DNA from: an uncultured Roseburia sp.
GTDB lineage: Bacteria > Bacillota > Clostridia > Lachnospirales > Lachnospiraceae
DNA length: 64,000 nt
NCBI GenBank assembly: GCA_947647505.1
Contig: CANSKO010000001.1
Span: 124,001 to 188,000 of the forward strand
Direction of reading: 5' to 3'
Below are positions 19,201-26,795 of this stretch, piece by piece (the stretch's first letter is position 1; each line of letters opens with the position of its first letter). A program made the position numbers and the translations under genes. The notes under the pieces are model-generated. The model did not search any database. It saw only the letters and a list, made by a program, of their open reading frames with translations, and had not been told where the DNA came from.

Positions 19201-19903
19201 GGAGCGGGACATCGTTGTGACGGAAACGAATGTAGATACGCTTGGATTTCAGGAGATTACGTGTAATTATAACGGAGAGCTTTCCACTTTAATAGAAGGG
19301 GAGGACTACAGCATAAAGCAAAGCGGCGTGGAAGCGGGCTGGAAGCAGTATACGTATACGATGCGCAAGTCGCTGTTTGAGCGCGAGGGCGCCTATACGA
19401 TTACGATCTATTCGGAGGATCAGGCGAAAAACAAGTCCGATAACAGCGCAAAAGGGAAAAAAGTGGAGTTTGTGGTGGATAAGACGCCGCCAAGCGTGCT
19501 TGTTTCCGGCGTGGAAGACGACGGACAGTACCGGGAGGACGCCAAAACCGTGACGGTTGACGTGGAGGATAATGTGCGCCTTGCAAACGTCGTCGTAAAC
19601 CGCGATGGCGTCAAGGAAACGTATACGGCGGAGCGGATTGCGCAGAAAGACGGAAGGATCGAGCTATCCATACCAAGCAAAAACCAGTGGCAGACGCTTG
19701 CGGTGACGGCGTACGACGCAGCGGAAAATCAGTTTAATTTTTCCGAAATCCGTTATCTGATCACGGCCAATTTCCTGATTCAGATTTATGAGAATAAGCC
19801 CCTGTTTTATAGCATCATAGCGGCCGTAGCTGTCCTTTTGGCCGCGTTGTATCTGTTCTTTATGGCAGTGCGACGGAAAAAGAAGATTCGTCAGACAGAA
19901 TAA
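13208..19903 (+). CDS. Giant cell-surface protein with Ig-like repeats
   Basis: A 2231-residue protein with a signal peptide (basic start, then IAALLLAAALLLGALPQI, cleavage near VWAET) and a C-terminal membrane segment (FYSIIAAVAVLLAALYLFFMAV) with a basic tail; no LPxTG motif is seen. The ectodomain contains about fifteen Ig-like modules. Their end signature is D-x-A-G-N and variants (DYAGN, DIAGN, DVAGN, DLAGN). Near residues 30-140 it resembles MBG/YDG-type repeats. ATG 13208 has GGGAGG 6 bases upstream and overlaps the preceding stop. A terminator follows, so this is the last gene of the locus. An adhesin or pilus-linked surface role is likely from architecture. Confidence 0.8.
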   Translation: MMKKNVWNERKRIAALLLAAALLLGALPQIHMEVWAETGSASGSDISLEDYTFAVSGGGDRIYDGTAVTADELSSSITITAEKSGEPTVTLTPGADCVIAAKTPGEWKNAGDYTLAVTPMTGSGYTFSEKEAVWQIQPFALTEDAVSLSSDVIHWTGEALTDGQWPVVTVRNGAAVLPKEDYQITTDRDVKDTGVYSIQVKPSDGSANLTGSATLRFEVKYDETIPDESCSFGDQNSCVKREDESGVYYYYKDASKVVFRPSAGYVILEEGVSGGIYQNGTVLLSDGVTEVVFRIRRIGGSGREIHISGFVKDTDGPTISFANGSVSYVNGTAWAGGAPEFTVEDAGVGPGPVPVEYRRKGEGESGWKQFTSVGEDDLKDGETYEFRGVDALSNVTADADIISCTIDKNDPEIHVTHAAETITFDANGTAQLHVRRDDLDTAGSKAFAIAVSDAGSGVKRTTVMVNGEDVADGANGLAWRPSDPQTAEFATIAIEAEDHVGHVTGRQILLYYDPAAPRIDDICLNGETAVSLAAKEDVMITAIVTDDLLNGSEQLESVELIEEDKPEAAVVMQRQEGSDLYACEIATTDFLEKTYRIVAKDTAQNVAQSVLISISIAKRAPEIRAVEMDRQPNEAGWIKEDATFIIRVPEPANYPKKIAYYLQYQKVEAGEAVKEDDAAWEWAMQDGEKLRKQIEAPGNYVFLFKEENDAFDGQYAFRIRDDAGNHSAYQCKSMKKDKILPEAEPGDILAQYASDLSEKEEKHGFLEGLKHFFGREEINVCLYIPQDRISGVKSIEYMYDGGVGEAEVNAGYVASVNGEAYAEFTLTLTKSAADKLKVTKITDYAGNSVTQMQEAVPVAEGNTILVIDHVAPVLTVDYLDADDKWEAKKGTDLDEDGRERKYYARADKAYKEIALTYTERFFLEQAKEETGQVVLPQIQINGTTLQEDSELVEWGDFDAASHTVTATLKLPYQKDKEVEYVIATSYQDGSENLLVTSDEFWRANAEDGAYEAGTIVLDDKAPELAAYGIKETPMQERVEDVAVYRNQDGDDVTISFTLEETDSYWHKENLRFVIRDLTHDAILLDVSGEELTEWEEGRNLHTASVGFDGEANAAANYRAEIFYQDIAGNFMVGREDFSVTDGRYSSEPFILDHVNPVFQVVYNVAYRLVNNSDTTAGKDVKHAAPQTGYTAYYNEDIVATLTIREEYAHPVTEDGKIQTLSGFSFTVNGDEEKSPEIAWNYNGQTQLYTGTFTLKDEGRYQLGIRYQDVAGNAMLFGEHVQGKTAQATDGLYQSETLVIDKTAPVLKTSYTTPAGEPLSPVHQRGERKYFDQSAYLKVEVEEVNFRNSELKESLKKLSAYTMKQPEKQLNSMAGQFIEQIADATIAGSSIWNVPLTTEANYDIPIACEDLAGNQASIATEYSCIDTGSPVNVKFTYSVEESSYKDVVNYKSFGYAFADHKLTMTALAEDAVAGIRFMEFTVTDETGETQVITKEFDPSASKKASIALPLSGKNFKGSVSVKVTDYSANESRREQGQIVETNAQHKKNGKAVITTKTEPSRTVDGEDYYNSDVEFKLTMEDTYSGIGSYAYVAGSALKAAKNYKEIAGDDMESKAAQKIVHKVTKRLTLLSSENNQNEVKVTAEFTDNAGHKSKVKQSYNIDVTKPKIDVTWDLNDPLNEEYFKETRTATVVITERNFDENDVEFQITNTDGAMPEISSFDTAGTGDETTHTATVTFSEDGDYTFALSFVDLAGNEETYDSEDAFTIDTTLPEYVVTYDNNSALNNHYYNEQRTATIDILEHNFDPASVTAAITKDNASAGLSFSGWSKNGDHNVATVTFDADGEYTFGFTGMDLAGNEMEVYAQDHFVVDRTEPEIEIFDIENHSANNGSVRPGIRYNDTNYDAGATVVEMKGFHNGVIDMEGTTSVASTGVELKMDDFAYEPDMDDLYTMHATVYDLAGNSSEAEVTFSVNRFGSVYTFDEETDDLVGDNGMYYTNRERDIVVTETNVDTLGFQEITCNYNGELSTLIEGEDYSIKQSGVEAGWKQYTYTMRKSLFEREGAYTITIYSEDQAKNKSDNSAKGKKVEFVVDKTPPSVLVSGVEDDGQYREDAKTVTVDVEDNVRLANVVVNRDGVKETYTAERIAQKDGRIELSIPSKNQWQTLAVTAYDAAENQFNFSEIRYLITANFLIQIYENKPLFYSIIAAVAVLLAALYLFFMAVRRKKKIRQTE

Positions 19904-19920
19904 GAAAAGAGAAAAAAGAA

Positions 19921-19965
19921 GAGCGCCGTCCTGTTGGAAACAATGGGGCGGCGCTGTTTTGTTTT
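19921..19965 (+). terminator. Intrinsic terminator ending the Tad/kinase locus
   Basis: AGCGCCGTCC and GGGGCGGCGCT pair across a 13-base loop (one mismatch) and are followed by GTTTTGTTTT. It starts 17 bases after the giant surface protein gene. It is the first convincing terminator after the left edge of the window. Confidence 0.85.
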
Positions 19966-20028
19966 GGATGAATTTAAGGAAATCTTAATAAAATCATACG
20001 CTTTTTCCTATGGCATTCTATTCCGTAA

Positions 20029-20067
20029 TATGATAGCCTAAGTGTATCAAATGTATTAATACACTTA
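20029..20067 (+). promoter_or_regulatory. YtrA-type operator next to a -10 element
   Basis: TATGAT at 20029-20034 is a likely -10 element; the -35 is weak. Just downstream lies a perfect inverted repeat with 9-base arms, TAAGTGTAT (20039-20047) and ATACACTTA (20059-20067). Its core is AGTGTA-N13-TACACT, which equals the operator I recall for the Bacillus subtilis GntR-family repressor YtrA. It is directly upstream of a YtrA-like regulator gene, so autorepression of the operon is expected. Confidence 0.8.
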
Positions 20068-20085
20068 GACAAGGAGGTTACAGGA

Positions 20086-20466
20086 TTGCTGCAATTAAAT
20101 TACAGAGATGCAAAACCAATTTATGAGCAAATCAAGGAAGGAATCCGGCATTTGCTGCTGACGAACGCAATCGCGGCGGACGAGAAGCTGCCAAGCGTCA
20201 GAGAGCTTGCATCGACGCTGGCGATCAATCCCAATACGATTCAGCGGGCATATAAGGAGCTGGAGGCGGAAGGCTATGTCTACAGCGTCAAAGGCAGGGG
20301 AACGTTTGCATCTGCGACCGATTCCATACACAGGAACAGAGAACAGGAGCTGCTTCTGACGTTTGACGACGTGGTATCGGAGCTTTTCGTATTGGACGTA
20401 TCAGGAGAAGAGCTGCGCTGCCGCATGGATCATCTGGAACAGGGGAGGGTACGGGAAAATGGTTGA
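20086..20466 (+). CDS. GntR-family (YtrA subfamily) transcriptional repressor
   Basis: A 126-residue protein of the short YtrA subfamily: winged helix-turn-helix at about residues 1-75 (KPIYEQIKEGIRHLL, LPSVRELASTLAINPNTIQRAYKELEAEGYVY), then a short dimerisation tail without a ligand domain. The TTG start at 20086 is supported by AAGGAGG 8 bases upstream. It overlaps the ABC ATPase gene by 8 bases. YtrA-type regulators repress ABC transporter operons that respond to cell-envelope active compounds; here the target is very likely its own operon. Confidence 0.9.
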   Translation: MLQLNYRDAKPIYEQIKEGIRHLLLTNAIAADEKLPSVRELASTLAINPNTIQRAYKELEAEGYVYSVKGRGTFASATDSIHRNREQELLLTFDDVVSELFVLDVSGEELRCRMDHLEQGRVRENG

Positions 20467-21358
20467 AGTAAGAAATCTGGTAAAAGAATTTAACGGCTTT
20501 CATGCGCTGGACGGCGTGGATATGTCGGTAAAGAAAGGCGCGATTTATGGCCTGGTAGGTCCAAACGGAGCCGGAAAATCAACGCTGCTGCGGCATCTTA
20601 CGGGAATCTACAGGCAAAATGGCGGCACAGTAAAAATCGCAGGAGAAGAAGTGTATGAAAATCCGAAGATAAAAGAAAAGTTTGCGTTTATTCCGGACGA
20701 TATCTTTTATTTTATGCAGGCGGATACGATGGAGATGAAGCGGTTTTATCAGGGGATTTATCCAAAATTCGACGAAAAGATGTTTCACAGGCTGATCGAA
20801 TATTTTCCGACGATTGATCCGAAAAAGAGCATCCGAAGCCTGTCCAAAGGCATGCAGAAGCAGGTGGCGTTCTGGCTGTCCGTCTGCACAAGGGCGGAGC
20901 TTCTGATTCTGGATGAGCCGGTGGACGGACTGGACCCTGTGATGCGGCGGCAGATCTGGAGCATCATTATGGCGGACGTTTCAGAATACGATACGACGGT
21001 GATCGTTTCCTCCCACAATTTAAGGGAGCTGGAAGACGTCTGCGACCATGTCGGGATTATGCACAAAGGAAAAATCATGATCGAACGCTCTTTGAGTGAT
21101 TTACAGGGCAGCGTCTGTAAAATTCAGGTGGCGTTTCAGGCGGAAATGCCGAAGCTGCCGGAAAGCTTTGACGTGCTTCATATGTCCAATACCGGAAGGG
21201 TCTATACGCTGATTGTCAAGGGAAATCCCACTGAAGCAAAATTGCAGCTGGAAAAGATGCATCCGATGCTGATTGACATTCTTCCGCTGACGCTTGAAGA
21301 AATTTTTATCTACGAATTAGGAGGGGTGGATTATGAAGTCAAAGACATCTTGTTTTAA
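20459..21358 (+). CDS. ABC transporter ATP-binding protein (YtrB-like)
   Basis: A 299-residue ATPase with Walker A GPNGAGKST (about residue 34), a signature-type motif LSKGMQKQ, Walker B LLILDEPVDGLDPV and a downstream switch His in VSSHNLRELE. ATG 20459 has GGGGAGGG upstream and overlaps the repressor gene. The C-terminal ~80 residues form a separate small domain. It pairs with the permease that follows, which overlaps it by 26 bases. Confidence 0.93.
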   Translation: MVEVRNLVKEFNGFHALDGVDMSVKKGAIYGLVGPNGAGKSTLLRHLTGIYRQNGGTVKIAGEEVYENPKIKEKFAFIPDDIFYFMQADTMEMKRFYQGIYPKFDEKMFHRLIEYFPTIDPKKSIRSLSKGMQKQVAFWLSVCTRAELLILDEPVDGLDPVMRRQIWSIIMADVSEYDTTVIVSSHNLRELEDVCDHVGIMHKGKIMIERSLSDLQGSVCKIQVAFQAEMPKLPESFDVLHMSNTGRVYTLIVKGNPTEAKLQLEKMHPMLIDILPLTLEEIFIYELGGVDYEVKDILF

Positions 21359-23240
21359 CAAAACGATTTTTCTGAAGAATATCACGCATTTCTGGCCGAT
21401 CTGGGTGATGATTACACTCTGGAATCTGTTTATTATGCCGTTTATGATCTATAACCACTCGCAGCGGTATAAATTCATAACCAATCTGAGTGAAAAGGAA
21501 ATCATGCAGGATCGCCTGAATGATATCATGAATATTGTGGACATTTACGTCAACCCGATTATACTGTTTTTATTTGCCGTTGTAGCTGTGATGGCCGTAT
21601 TTTCCTATTTGTATCATGCAAGGTCTGCAAATATGATGCATGCGCTTCCCGTCACAAGAAAAGAGCTGTTTTTTACGAACTACGTTTCCGGTCTGCTGTT
21701 TTTAATTGTGCCGCAGATCATTGGATTTTTATCCGGCATTCTGGTTGGAGCCGTCTGCGGCTATACAAGCATGAATGTGATGCTGACGGGGCTTTTATTT
21801 GCGTGTGGGATCAGCTTTGTGTTTTACAGCATAACGGTCTGGGTTGCCATGTTCACAGGGCAGCTTCTGGCAGTTCCCGTATTTGCAGTTATCCTGAATT
21901 TTCTTTACGTTGGCTGTAAGGTTCTGGTCCGCATGCTGATGTCTTTGATTTCCTATGGCATACCGATGGAGTATGTTTCCGGCAGACTGGATGTGCTTTC
22001 GCCTCTGTATTATATTGCAAACCATGTGCATCTGACGTATGACTATTCCGGCGAGTATCCCGTTTGCACAGGGCTTTCCGGGCAGAAAACGGTGGCAATT
22101 TATGCGCTGGCAGCGGTGGTGTTTGTCCTTGCGGCATATCTGATCTATCGGATGCGCAATCTGGAAACGGCGGGAAGTCTGATTTCCATTCCGTGGATTG
22201 CGCCTGTCTTTCGCTGGGGCGCGGCTTTTTGCGGCGGGAGTCTTTTAAGCGTAATCTTTTGCAGCATAATGGATTTTTCATCCGGCAAAATGATATTTGT
22301 CTCAGCCTTGATTGGAGCCATTGTGTTTGGCGCGGCATGCTTTTTTGTGGCGCAGATGTTTTTGGAAAAGGGATTTCGCGTATTTCAGAAAAAGAGAATG
22401 CTGGAATGCGGTATTTTTATAGCGATTTTTGCATGCATGTATATCGCAATTGAATTCGATTTGTTTGGGCAGGAGCGAAAACTGCCGGACGCTGCCGATG
22501 TAGAAATGGCGTGTCTGGACCATGTTTCGACGTATGGCGGCTCCGATGAGGAGATGGTGGAAGACATTTTGAAACTGCATAGTCAGATTATTGATTCCAA
22601 GAAGGAATTTGAAGGCTATGCGGCAGACGCTTACGGCAATACGAGTTACCTTACGATCCGATACCGCCTGAAAGACGGTTCCTCGCTGGAACGTGCGTAT
22701 AAGGTTCCCTGGGAGAGGGAAATGATGAACGAACCGGAGTCTGTCGTTTGCAAAGTTGTGGATCTGGCAACTTCTCCCGAGTCCTATCGAAAGGAACTGT
22801 TTGGCGTTTACGATCAGGAGATGAAGGTGACAAATTGTCAGATTGATCTCTACGATGCGCAGAATGAAGCGCGCGATCATGTATTTTCAGATGAGGATGC
22901 GGATAAAATATATCAGGCCATTCTTGCCGATCTTTGGGAAGGGAATTTTAAAAACTGTCTGTTAAACGGACTTTTTTATGACGGAGAAGAGAACGACACC
23001 TATTATAACAGCGTTTTGATTGACGTTGTCGGCGAAAAAGAGGTGATTCCCGTCTATGCGTACTATCATTCTCGTATGCCGGAAGGATCGAAATCGACGA
23101 CGGCAAACATTGGATTTGATGCGAATTGCAGGAATCTGATCGAAGCTTTGATCGAAACGGGAGCGATTCAAAGCGAGCAGGATCTTGTTACGATTTCGGA
23201 ATGGAATCAACAGAATATGGATACGGAGAAAGCCAGATGA
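21333..23240 (+). CDS. ABC transporter permease with large C-terminal domain
   Basis: A 635-residue protein. The first ~375 residues have about eight to ten membrane segments; the rest (from about 380) is hydrophilic and probably extracytoplasmic, resembling the DUF6449-type C-terminus seen with such permeases (from recognition only). AGGAGGGG precedes the ATG. With the YtrB-like ATPase it should form an ABC transporter whose substrate is unknown. The YtrA-type control suggests a role under cell-envelope stress. Confidence 0.8.
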   Translation: MKSKTSCFNKTIFLKNITHFWPIWVMITLWNLFIMPFMIYNHSQRYKFITNLSEKEIMQDRLNDIMNIVDIYVNPIILFLFAVVAVMAVFSYLYHARSANMMHALPVTRKELFFTNYVSGLLFLIVPQIIGFLSGILVGAVCGYTSMNVMLTGLLFACGISFVFYSITVWVAMFTGQLLAVPVFAVILNFLYVGCKVLVRMLMSLISYGIPMEYVSGRLDVLSPLYYIANHVHLTYDYSGEYPVCTGLSGQKTVAIYALAAVVFVLAAYLIYRMRNLETAGSLISIPWIAPVFRWGAAFCGGSLLSVIFCSIMDFSSGKMIFVSALIGAIVFGAACFFVAQMFLEKGFRVFQKKRMLECGIFIAIFACMYIAIEFDLFGQERKLPDAADVEMACLDHVSTYGGSDEEMVEDILKLHSQIIDSKKEFEGYAADAYGNTSYLTIRYRLKDGSSLERAYKVPWEREMMNEPESVVCKVVDLATSPESYRKELFGVYDQEMKVTNCQIDLYDAQNEARDHVFSDEDADKIYQAILADLWEGNFKNCLLNGLFYDGEENDTYYNSVLIDVVGEKEVIPVYAYYHSRMPEGSKSTTANIGFDANCRNLIEALIETGAIQSEQDLVTISEWNQQNMDTEKAR

Positions 23241-23256
23241 TATTCGGGCAGCAGAC

Positions 23257-23298
23257 GGGCGGGGCGTATGGAACGGCATATGCCCCGCCTGTTTTTAT
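23257..23298 (+). terminator. Intrinsic terminator after the ABC operon
   Basis: GGCGGGGCGTATG pairs with CATATGCCCCGCC across the short loop GAACGG (one unpaired base). TGTTTTTATTT follows. It closes the repressor-ATPase-permease operon. Confidence 0.88.
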
Positions 23299-23311
23299 TT
23301 GCGCCGGACAG

Positions 23312-23340
23312 TTGTCATTCTTCCTATTCTATTGTAAGAT
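23312..23340 (+). promoter_or_regulatory. Candidate sigma-A promoter for the radical-SAM/der genes
   Basis: TTGTCA (23312-23317), a 17-base spacer and TAAGAT (23335-23340). It lies just after a terminator and before a same-strand gene run, which suits a start of transcription. The -10 matches four of six positions only. Confidence 0.5.
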
Positions 23341-23456
23341 ACCTTAAGCGGGCGGAGTATGGCAGGCGAATGCAGACGCTGCGTTTGCAAAAAGCCGGAT
23401 GCTTGCGTTTAAAAGAGGCGCGCTGTAGCTGCCGGAAAGAGAAAAAGGAGCGGCAT

Positions 23457-24773
23457 ATGGGAAAAGAACACAGGATAGACAGGGTGGAGGCAAAAAGCAT
23501 TGCATGGGAACTTCAGATTGCGCCCGGCGATTTTTTGCTTTCCATAAATGGAATGCCGATGGAAGACGTATTTGATTATCATTATCTGATACATGATGAG
23601 ACGATCACGATGCTGATACGAAAGCCGGACGGAGAAGAGTGGGAATTTGAGATTGAAAAGGAATATGGCGAAGATCCGGGCATTGTGTTTGAAAATGGCC
23701 TGATGGATGCGTATAAGTCCTGCCGGAACCGCTGCATATTCTGCTTTATCGATCAGATGCCAGAAGGAATGCGGGATACGCTGTATTTTAAAGACGACGA
23801 TGCGAGGCTGTCTTTTTTGCAGGGAAATTATATTACGCTGACGAATATGAAGGACGAAGACATTGCGCGTATCATTCGATATCATCTTGCGCCGGTCAAT
23901 GTATCGGTGCATACGACCAATCCCACGCTGCGCTGTAAGATGTTAAACAATCGATTCGCCGGGGAAGCGCTGAAACATATGCGGCGGCTGAAAGACGCCG
24001 GGCTTGCAATGAACGGACAGATCGTGCTGTGCAAGGGCATCAACGACAAGGCGGAGCTGGAACAAAGCATACGGGATCTGACGGAATACATTCCCTGCAT
24101 GCAAAGCCTCTCCGTCGTTCCGGTGGGACTGACGAAATACAGAGAGGGCTTATATCATCTGGAACCGTTTGACAGAGAAGACGCAAAGGAAGTGATTGCC
24201 ACAATTCACAGGTGGCAGCATTTTTGCATGGAGCGGTACGGCACGCATTTTGTCCATGCGGGAGACGAGTGGTATCTTCTGGCCGGGATGGACATCCCTC
24301 CAAAAGACAGCTACGATGGTTATTTGCAGCTGGAAAACGGAGTCGGCATGCTGCGCCTTCTGGAAGAGGAATTTATGGAAGCGCTGCAAAAGCAGACGTC
24401 TGACGCTTCCATCAAAAGAATGGTTACGCTTGCGACAGGACAGGCGGCCGCGCCATGGCTGGAAATGCTTTGCAGCCGTTTTCAAAAAAAATTTCCAGGC
24501 GTTTCGATACGGATCGTGCCGGTTCGAAATGATTTTTTCGGAGAGCGGATCACGGTTTCCGGCCTTTTGACGGGGCAGGATCTTCTTTCGCAGCTTAAGG
24601 GGAGAACGCTTGGAGAACGTCTGCTGCTTCCGTGCAATCTGCTGCGGAACGGAGAGGAAGTTTTTCTGGATGACATGACGCTTACAGAGCTGAAAAATGC
24701 TTTACAAGTCAGGATAGATATTGTAAAATCAAGCGGTCAGGATCTGGTAGACGCATTGCTGAAAGAAGAGTGA
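23457..24773 (+). CDS. DUF512-family radical-SAM-like Fe-S protein
   Basis: A 438-residue protein. The start at 23457 has AAAAAGGAG 6 bases upstream; the open frame continues upstream without good signals. The N-terminal ~70 residues resemble a PDZ fold ([17 protein letters not shown]). A CxxxCxxC cluster motif follows (CRNRCIFCF, about residue 85), typical of radical-SAM proteins, then the DUF512 region to the C-terminus. The family is common in Firmicutes next to der, and its reaction is unknown. Its stop overlaps an in-frame GTG upstream of der. Confidence 0.85.
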   Translation: MGKEHRIDRVEAKSIAWELQIAPGDFLLSINGMPMEDVFDYHYLIHDETITMLIRKPDGEEWEFEIEKEYGEDPGIVFENGLMDAYKSCRNRCIFCFIDQMPEGMRDTLYFKDDDARLSFLQGNYITLTNMKDEDIARIIRYHLAPVNVSVHTTNPTLRCKMLNNRFAGEALKHMRRLKDAGLAMNGQIVLCKGINDKAELEQSIRDLTEYIPCMQSLSVVPVGLTKYREGLYHLEPFDREDAKEVIATIHRWQHFCMERYGTHFVHAGDEWYLLAGMDIPPKDSYDGYLQLENGVGMLRLLEEEFMEALQKQTSDASIKRMVTLATGQAAAPWLEMLCSRFQKKFPGVSIRIVPVRNDFFGERITVSGLLTGQDLLSQLKGRTLGERLLLPCNLLRNGEEVFLDDMTLTELKNALQVRIDIVKSSGQDLVDALLKEE

Positions 24774-24787
24774 AAAAGGAGAAAATT

Positions 24788-26110
24788 ATGAATAAGCCGG
24801 TTGTAGCGGTCGTTGGACGGCCGAATGTGGGAAAGTCCACGTTGTTTAATGTTCTTGCCGGAGAGCGGATTGCGATCGTAAAAGATACGCCGGGCGTGAC
24901 AAGGGACAGGATTTATGCGGACGCTTCCTGGCTGGACAGGGAATTTACGTTAATCGACACAGGCGGCATAGAGCCGGATTCAAAGGATATTATTTTATCT
25001 CAGATGCGCGAACAGGCGCAGATTGCAATTGACACGGCGGATGTGATCCTGTTTTTGACCGACGTCAGGCAGGGGCTTGTGGATGCCGATGAAAAAGTGG
25101 CGGATTTGCTGCGCCGCTCCGGGAAGCCGGTTATTTTAGTCGTAAACAAAGTGGACAATTTTGATAAATTTATGCCGGACGTCTATGAATTTTATAATCT
25201 CGGCATTGGCGAGCCGCATCCCGTTTCCGCATCCTCCATGCTTGGCATTGGCGATATGCTGGATGAGGCGGTGCGCCATTTTCCGGAGCAGACAGACGGG
25301 GAGCAGGAGGATGGACGTCCCCGCATCGCAGTCATTGGAAAGCCAAATGTGGGAAAGTCTTCGCTTGTGAACCGTCTTTTGGGTGAAAATCGCGTGATTG
25401 TTTCCGAGATTGCAGGAACGACGCGGGACGCGATCGATACGGCGATTCGTTCGAACGGCGAAGAATATATATTCATTGATACGGCCGGTCTGAGGCGAAA
25501 GAGCAAAATCAAAGAAGATCTGGAGCGTTACAGCATTATCCGGGCCGTTACGGCCGTAGAAAGGGCGGACGTCGTGATCCTTATGATCGACGCGACAGAG
25601 GGCGTGACGGAGCAGGACGCCAAGATTGCGGGCATTGCGCATGAGAGAGGAAAGGGCATTCTGATCGCGGTCAACAAATGGGACGCCATTGAAAAAGACA
25701 ATAAAACAGTCGCCCGGCATACAGAGGATATCCGCCGGGTATTGAGCTTTATGCCGTATGCGGAAATTATGTTTATATCGGCCAGGACGGGGCAGCGGAC
25801 CGGGAAGATTTTTGAGATGATCGACATGGTGATCGCCAACAACGCGATGCGGATCGCCACGGGCGTTTTAAATGAGATCGTATCGGAGGCCGTTGCAATG
25901 CAGCAGCCGCCTTCCGATAAAGGAAAGCGCCTGAAGATTTATTATGCGACGCAGGCCGGCGTGAAGCCGCCGACATTCGTCGTATTTGTCAATGATAAGA
26001 AGCTGATGCATTTTTCTTATGTCCGATATCTGGAAAACCGGATTCGGGAAGCGTTTGGCTTTCGCGGCACTTCGCTGAAATTTATTATCCGGGAAAGAAA
26101 AGGGGAGTGA
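24788..26110 (+). CDS. der: Ribosome assembly GTPase Der (EngA)
   Basis: A 440-residue protein with two consecutive G domains: GRPNVGKST (about residue 9) with DTPGVTRD and DTGG, and GKPNVGKSS (about residue 184) with DTAGLRRK and NKWD. A KH-like domain follows. This tandem arrangement is unique to Der, which acts in 50S subunit maturation. ATG 24788 is chosen because AAAAGGAG precedes it; a GTG at 24770 overlaps the upstream stop. Confidence 0.97.
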   Translation: MNKPVVAVVGRPNVGKSTLFNVLAGERIAIVKDTPGVTRDRIYADASWLDREFTLIDTGGIEPDSKDIILSQMREQAQIAIDTADVILFLTDVRQGLVDADEKVADLLRRSGKPVILVVNKVDNFDKFMPDVYEFYNLGIGEPHPVSASSMLGIGDMLDEAVRHFPEQTDGEQEDGRPRIAVIGKPNVGKSSLVNRLLGENRVIVSEIAGTTRDAIDTAIRSNGEEYIFIDTAGLRRKSKIKEDLERYSIIRAVTAVERADVVILMIDATEGVTEQDAKIAGIAHERGKGILIAVNKWDAIEKDNKTVARHTEDIRRVLSFMPYAEIMFISARTGQRTGKIFEMIDMVIANNAMRIATGVLNEIVSEAVAMQQPPSDKGKRLKIYYATQAGVKPPTFVVFVNDKKLMHFSYVRYLENRIREAFGFRGTSLKFIIRERKGE

Positions 26111-26114
26111 CGGC

Positions 26115-26795
26115 ATGCTGCTTTATCGTATCATCGTATTGGTTATTGGTTATTTTTGCGGTATTTTTCTTTCGGGATATGCCTATAGCAGATCCCGTCA
26201 TAAAGACATTACGACAATGGGAAGCGGCAACGCCGGCACGACGAATGCGTTCCGCATGTTTGGCTGGAAGGCAGGACTGATTACGCTGCTTGGCGACGTG
26301 TCCAAACCCATATTTGCCATCTTCCTTACCTGGCTCTTATTTCGAAGCCGGGAGCCGGAGGGCGTGCGCCTTCTGCAATTGTACGCGGGGCTTGGGACGA
26401 TTATCGGCCATAACCATCCGTTTTATATGAAGCATTTCAAAGGGGGAAAAGGCATCGCCTGTACGGGCGGCATGATGATCGCGTTTTGTCCGATCGAAGT
26501 GCCGGTCGGATTGTCCCTGTTTCTTCTGATGACGGCCCTGACAGGATATGTTTCCGTCGGTTCTATGGTCGGACTTGTCAGCTTTTTTGTCCAGACGGTT
26601 TTATTTGGAGAGCTTGGGCTTTTAAACGTGACAGAGACGTATCGGATGGAGATCTATGCGCTTTCCGCCGTTATCATGCTGATGGGGATTGTGCGTCACC
26701 GGGAAAATATCTCCCGTCTGCTGCATGGAAATGAAAATAAATTCAGTTTGAAAAAGAAAGAAGGGACGTCTGAATCATGGCGAAAACAGGAGTAA
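26115..26795 (+). CDS. plsY: Glycerol-3-phosphate acyltransferase PlsY
   Basis: A 226-residue polytopic membrane protein with PlsY motifs: GSGNAGTTNAFR, GHNHPFYMKHFKGGKGI and a late hydrophobic block with RHRENI. It transfers acyl groups from acyl-phosphate to glycerol-3-phosphate, the first step of phospholipid synthesis. GGGGAG lies upstream. The C-terminus overlaps gpsA by 19 bases; the two enzymes act in succession because GpsA makes the substrate. Confidence 0.96.
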   Translation: MLLYRIIVLVIGYFCGIFLSGYAYSRSRHKDITTMGSGNAGTTNAFRMFGWKAGLITLLGDVSKPIFAIFLTWLLFRSREPEGVRLLQLYAGLGTIIGHNHPFYMKHFKGGKGIACTGGMMIAFCPIEVPVGLSLFLLMTALTGYVSVGSMVGLVSFFVQTVLFGELGLLNVTETYRMEIYALSAVIMLMGIVRHRENISRLLHGNENKFSLKKKEGTSESWRKQE

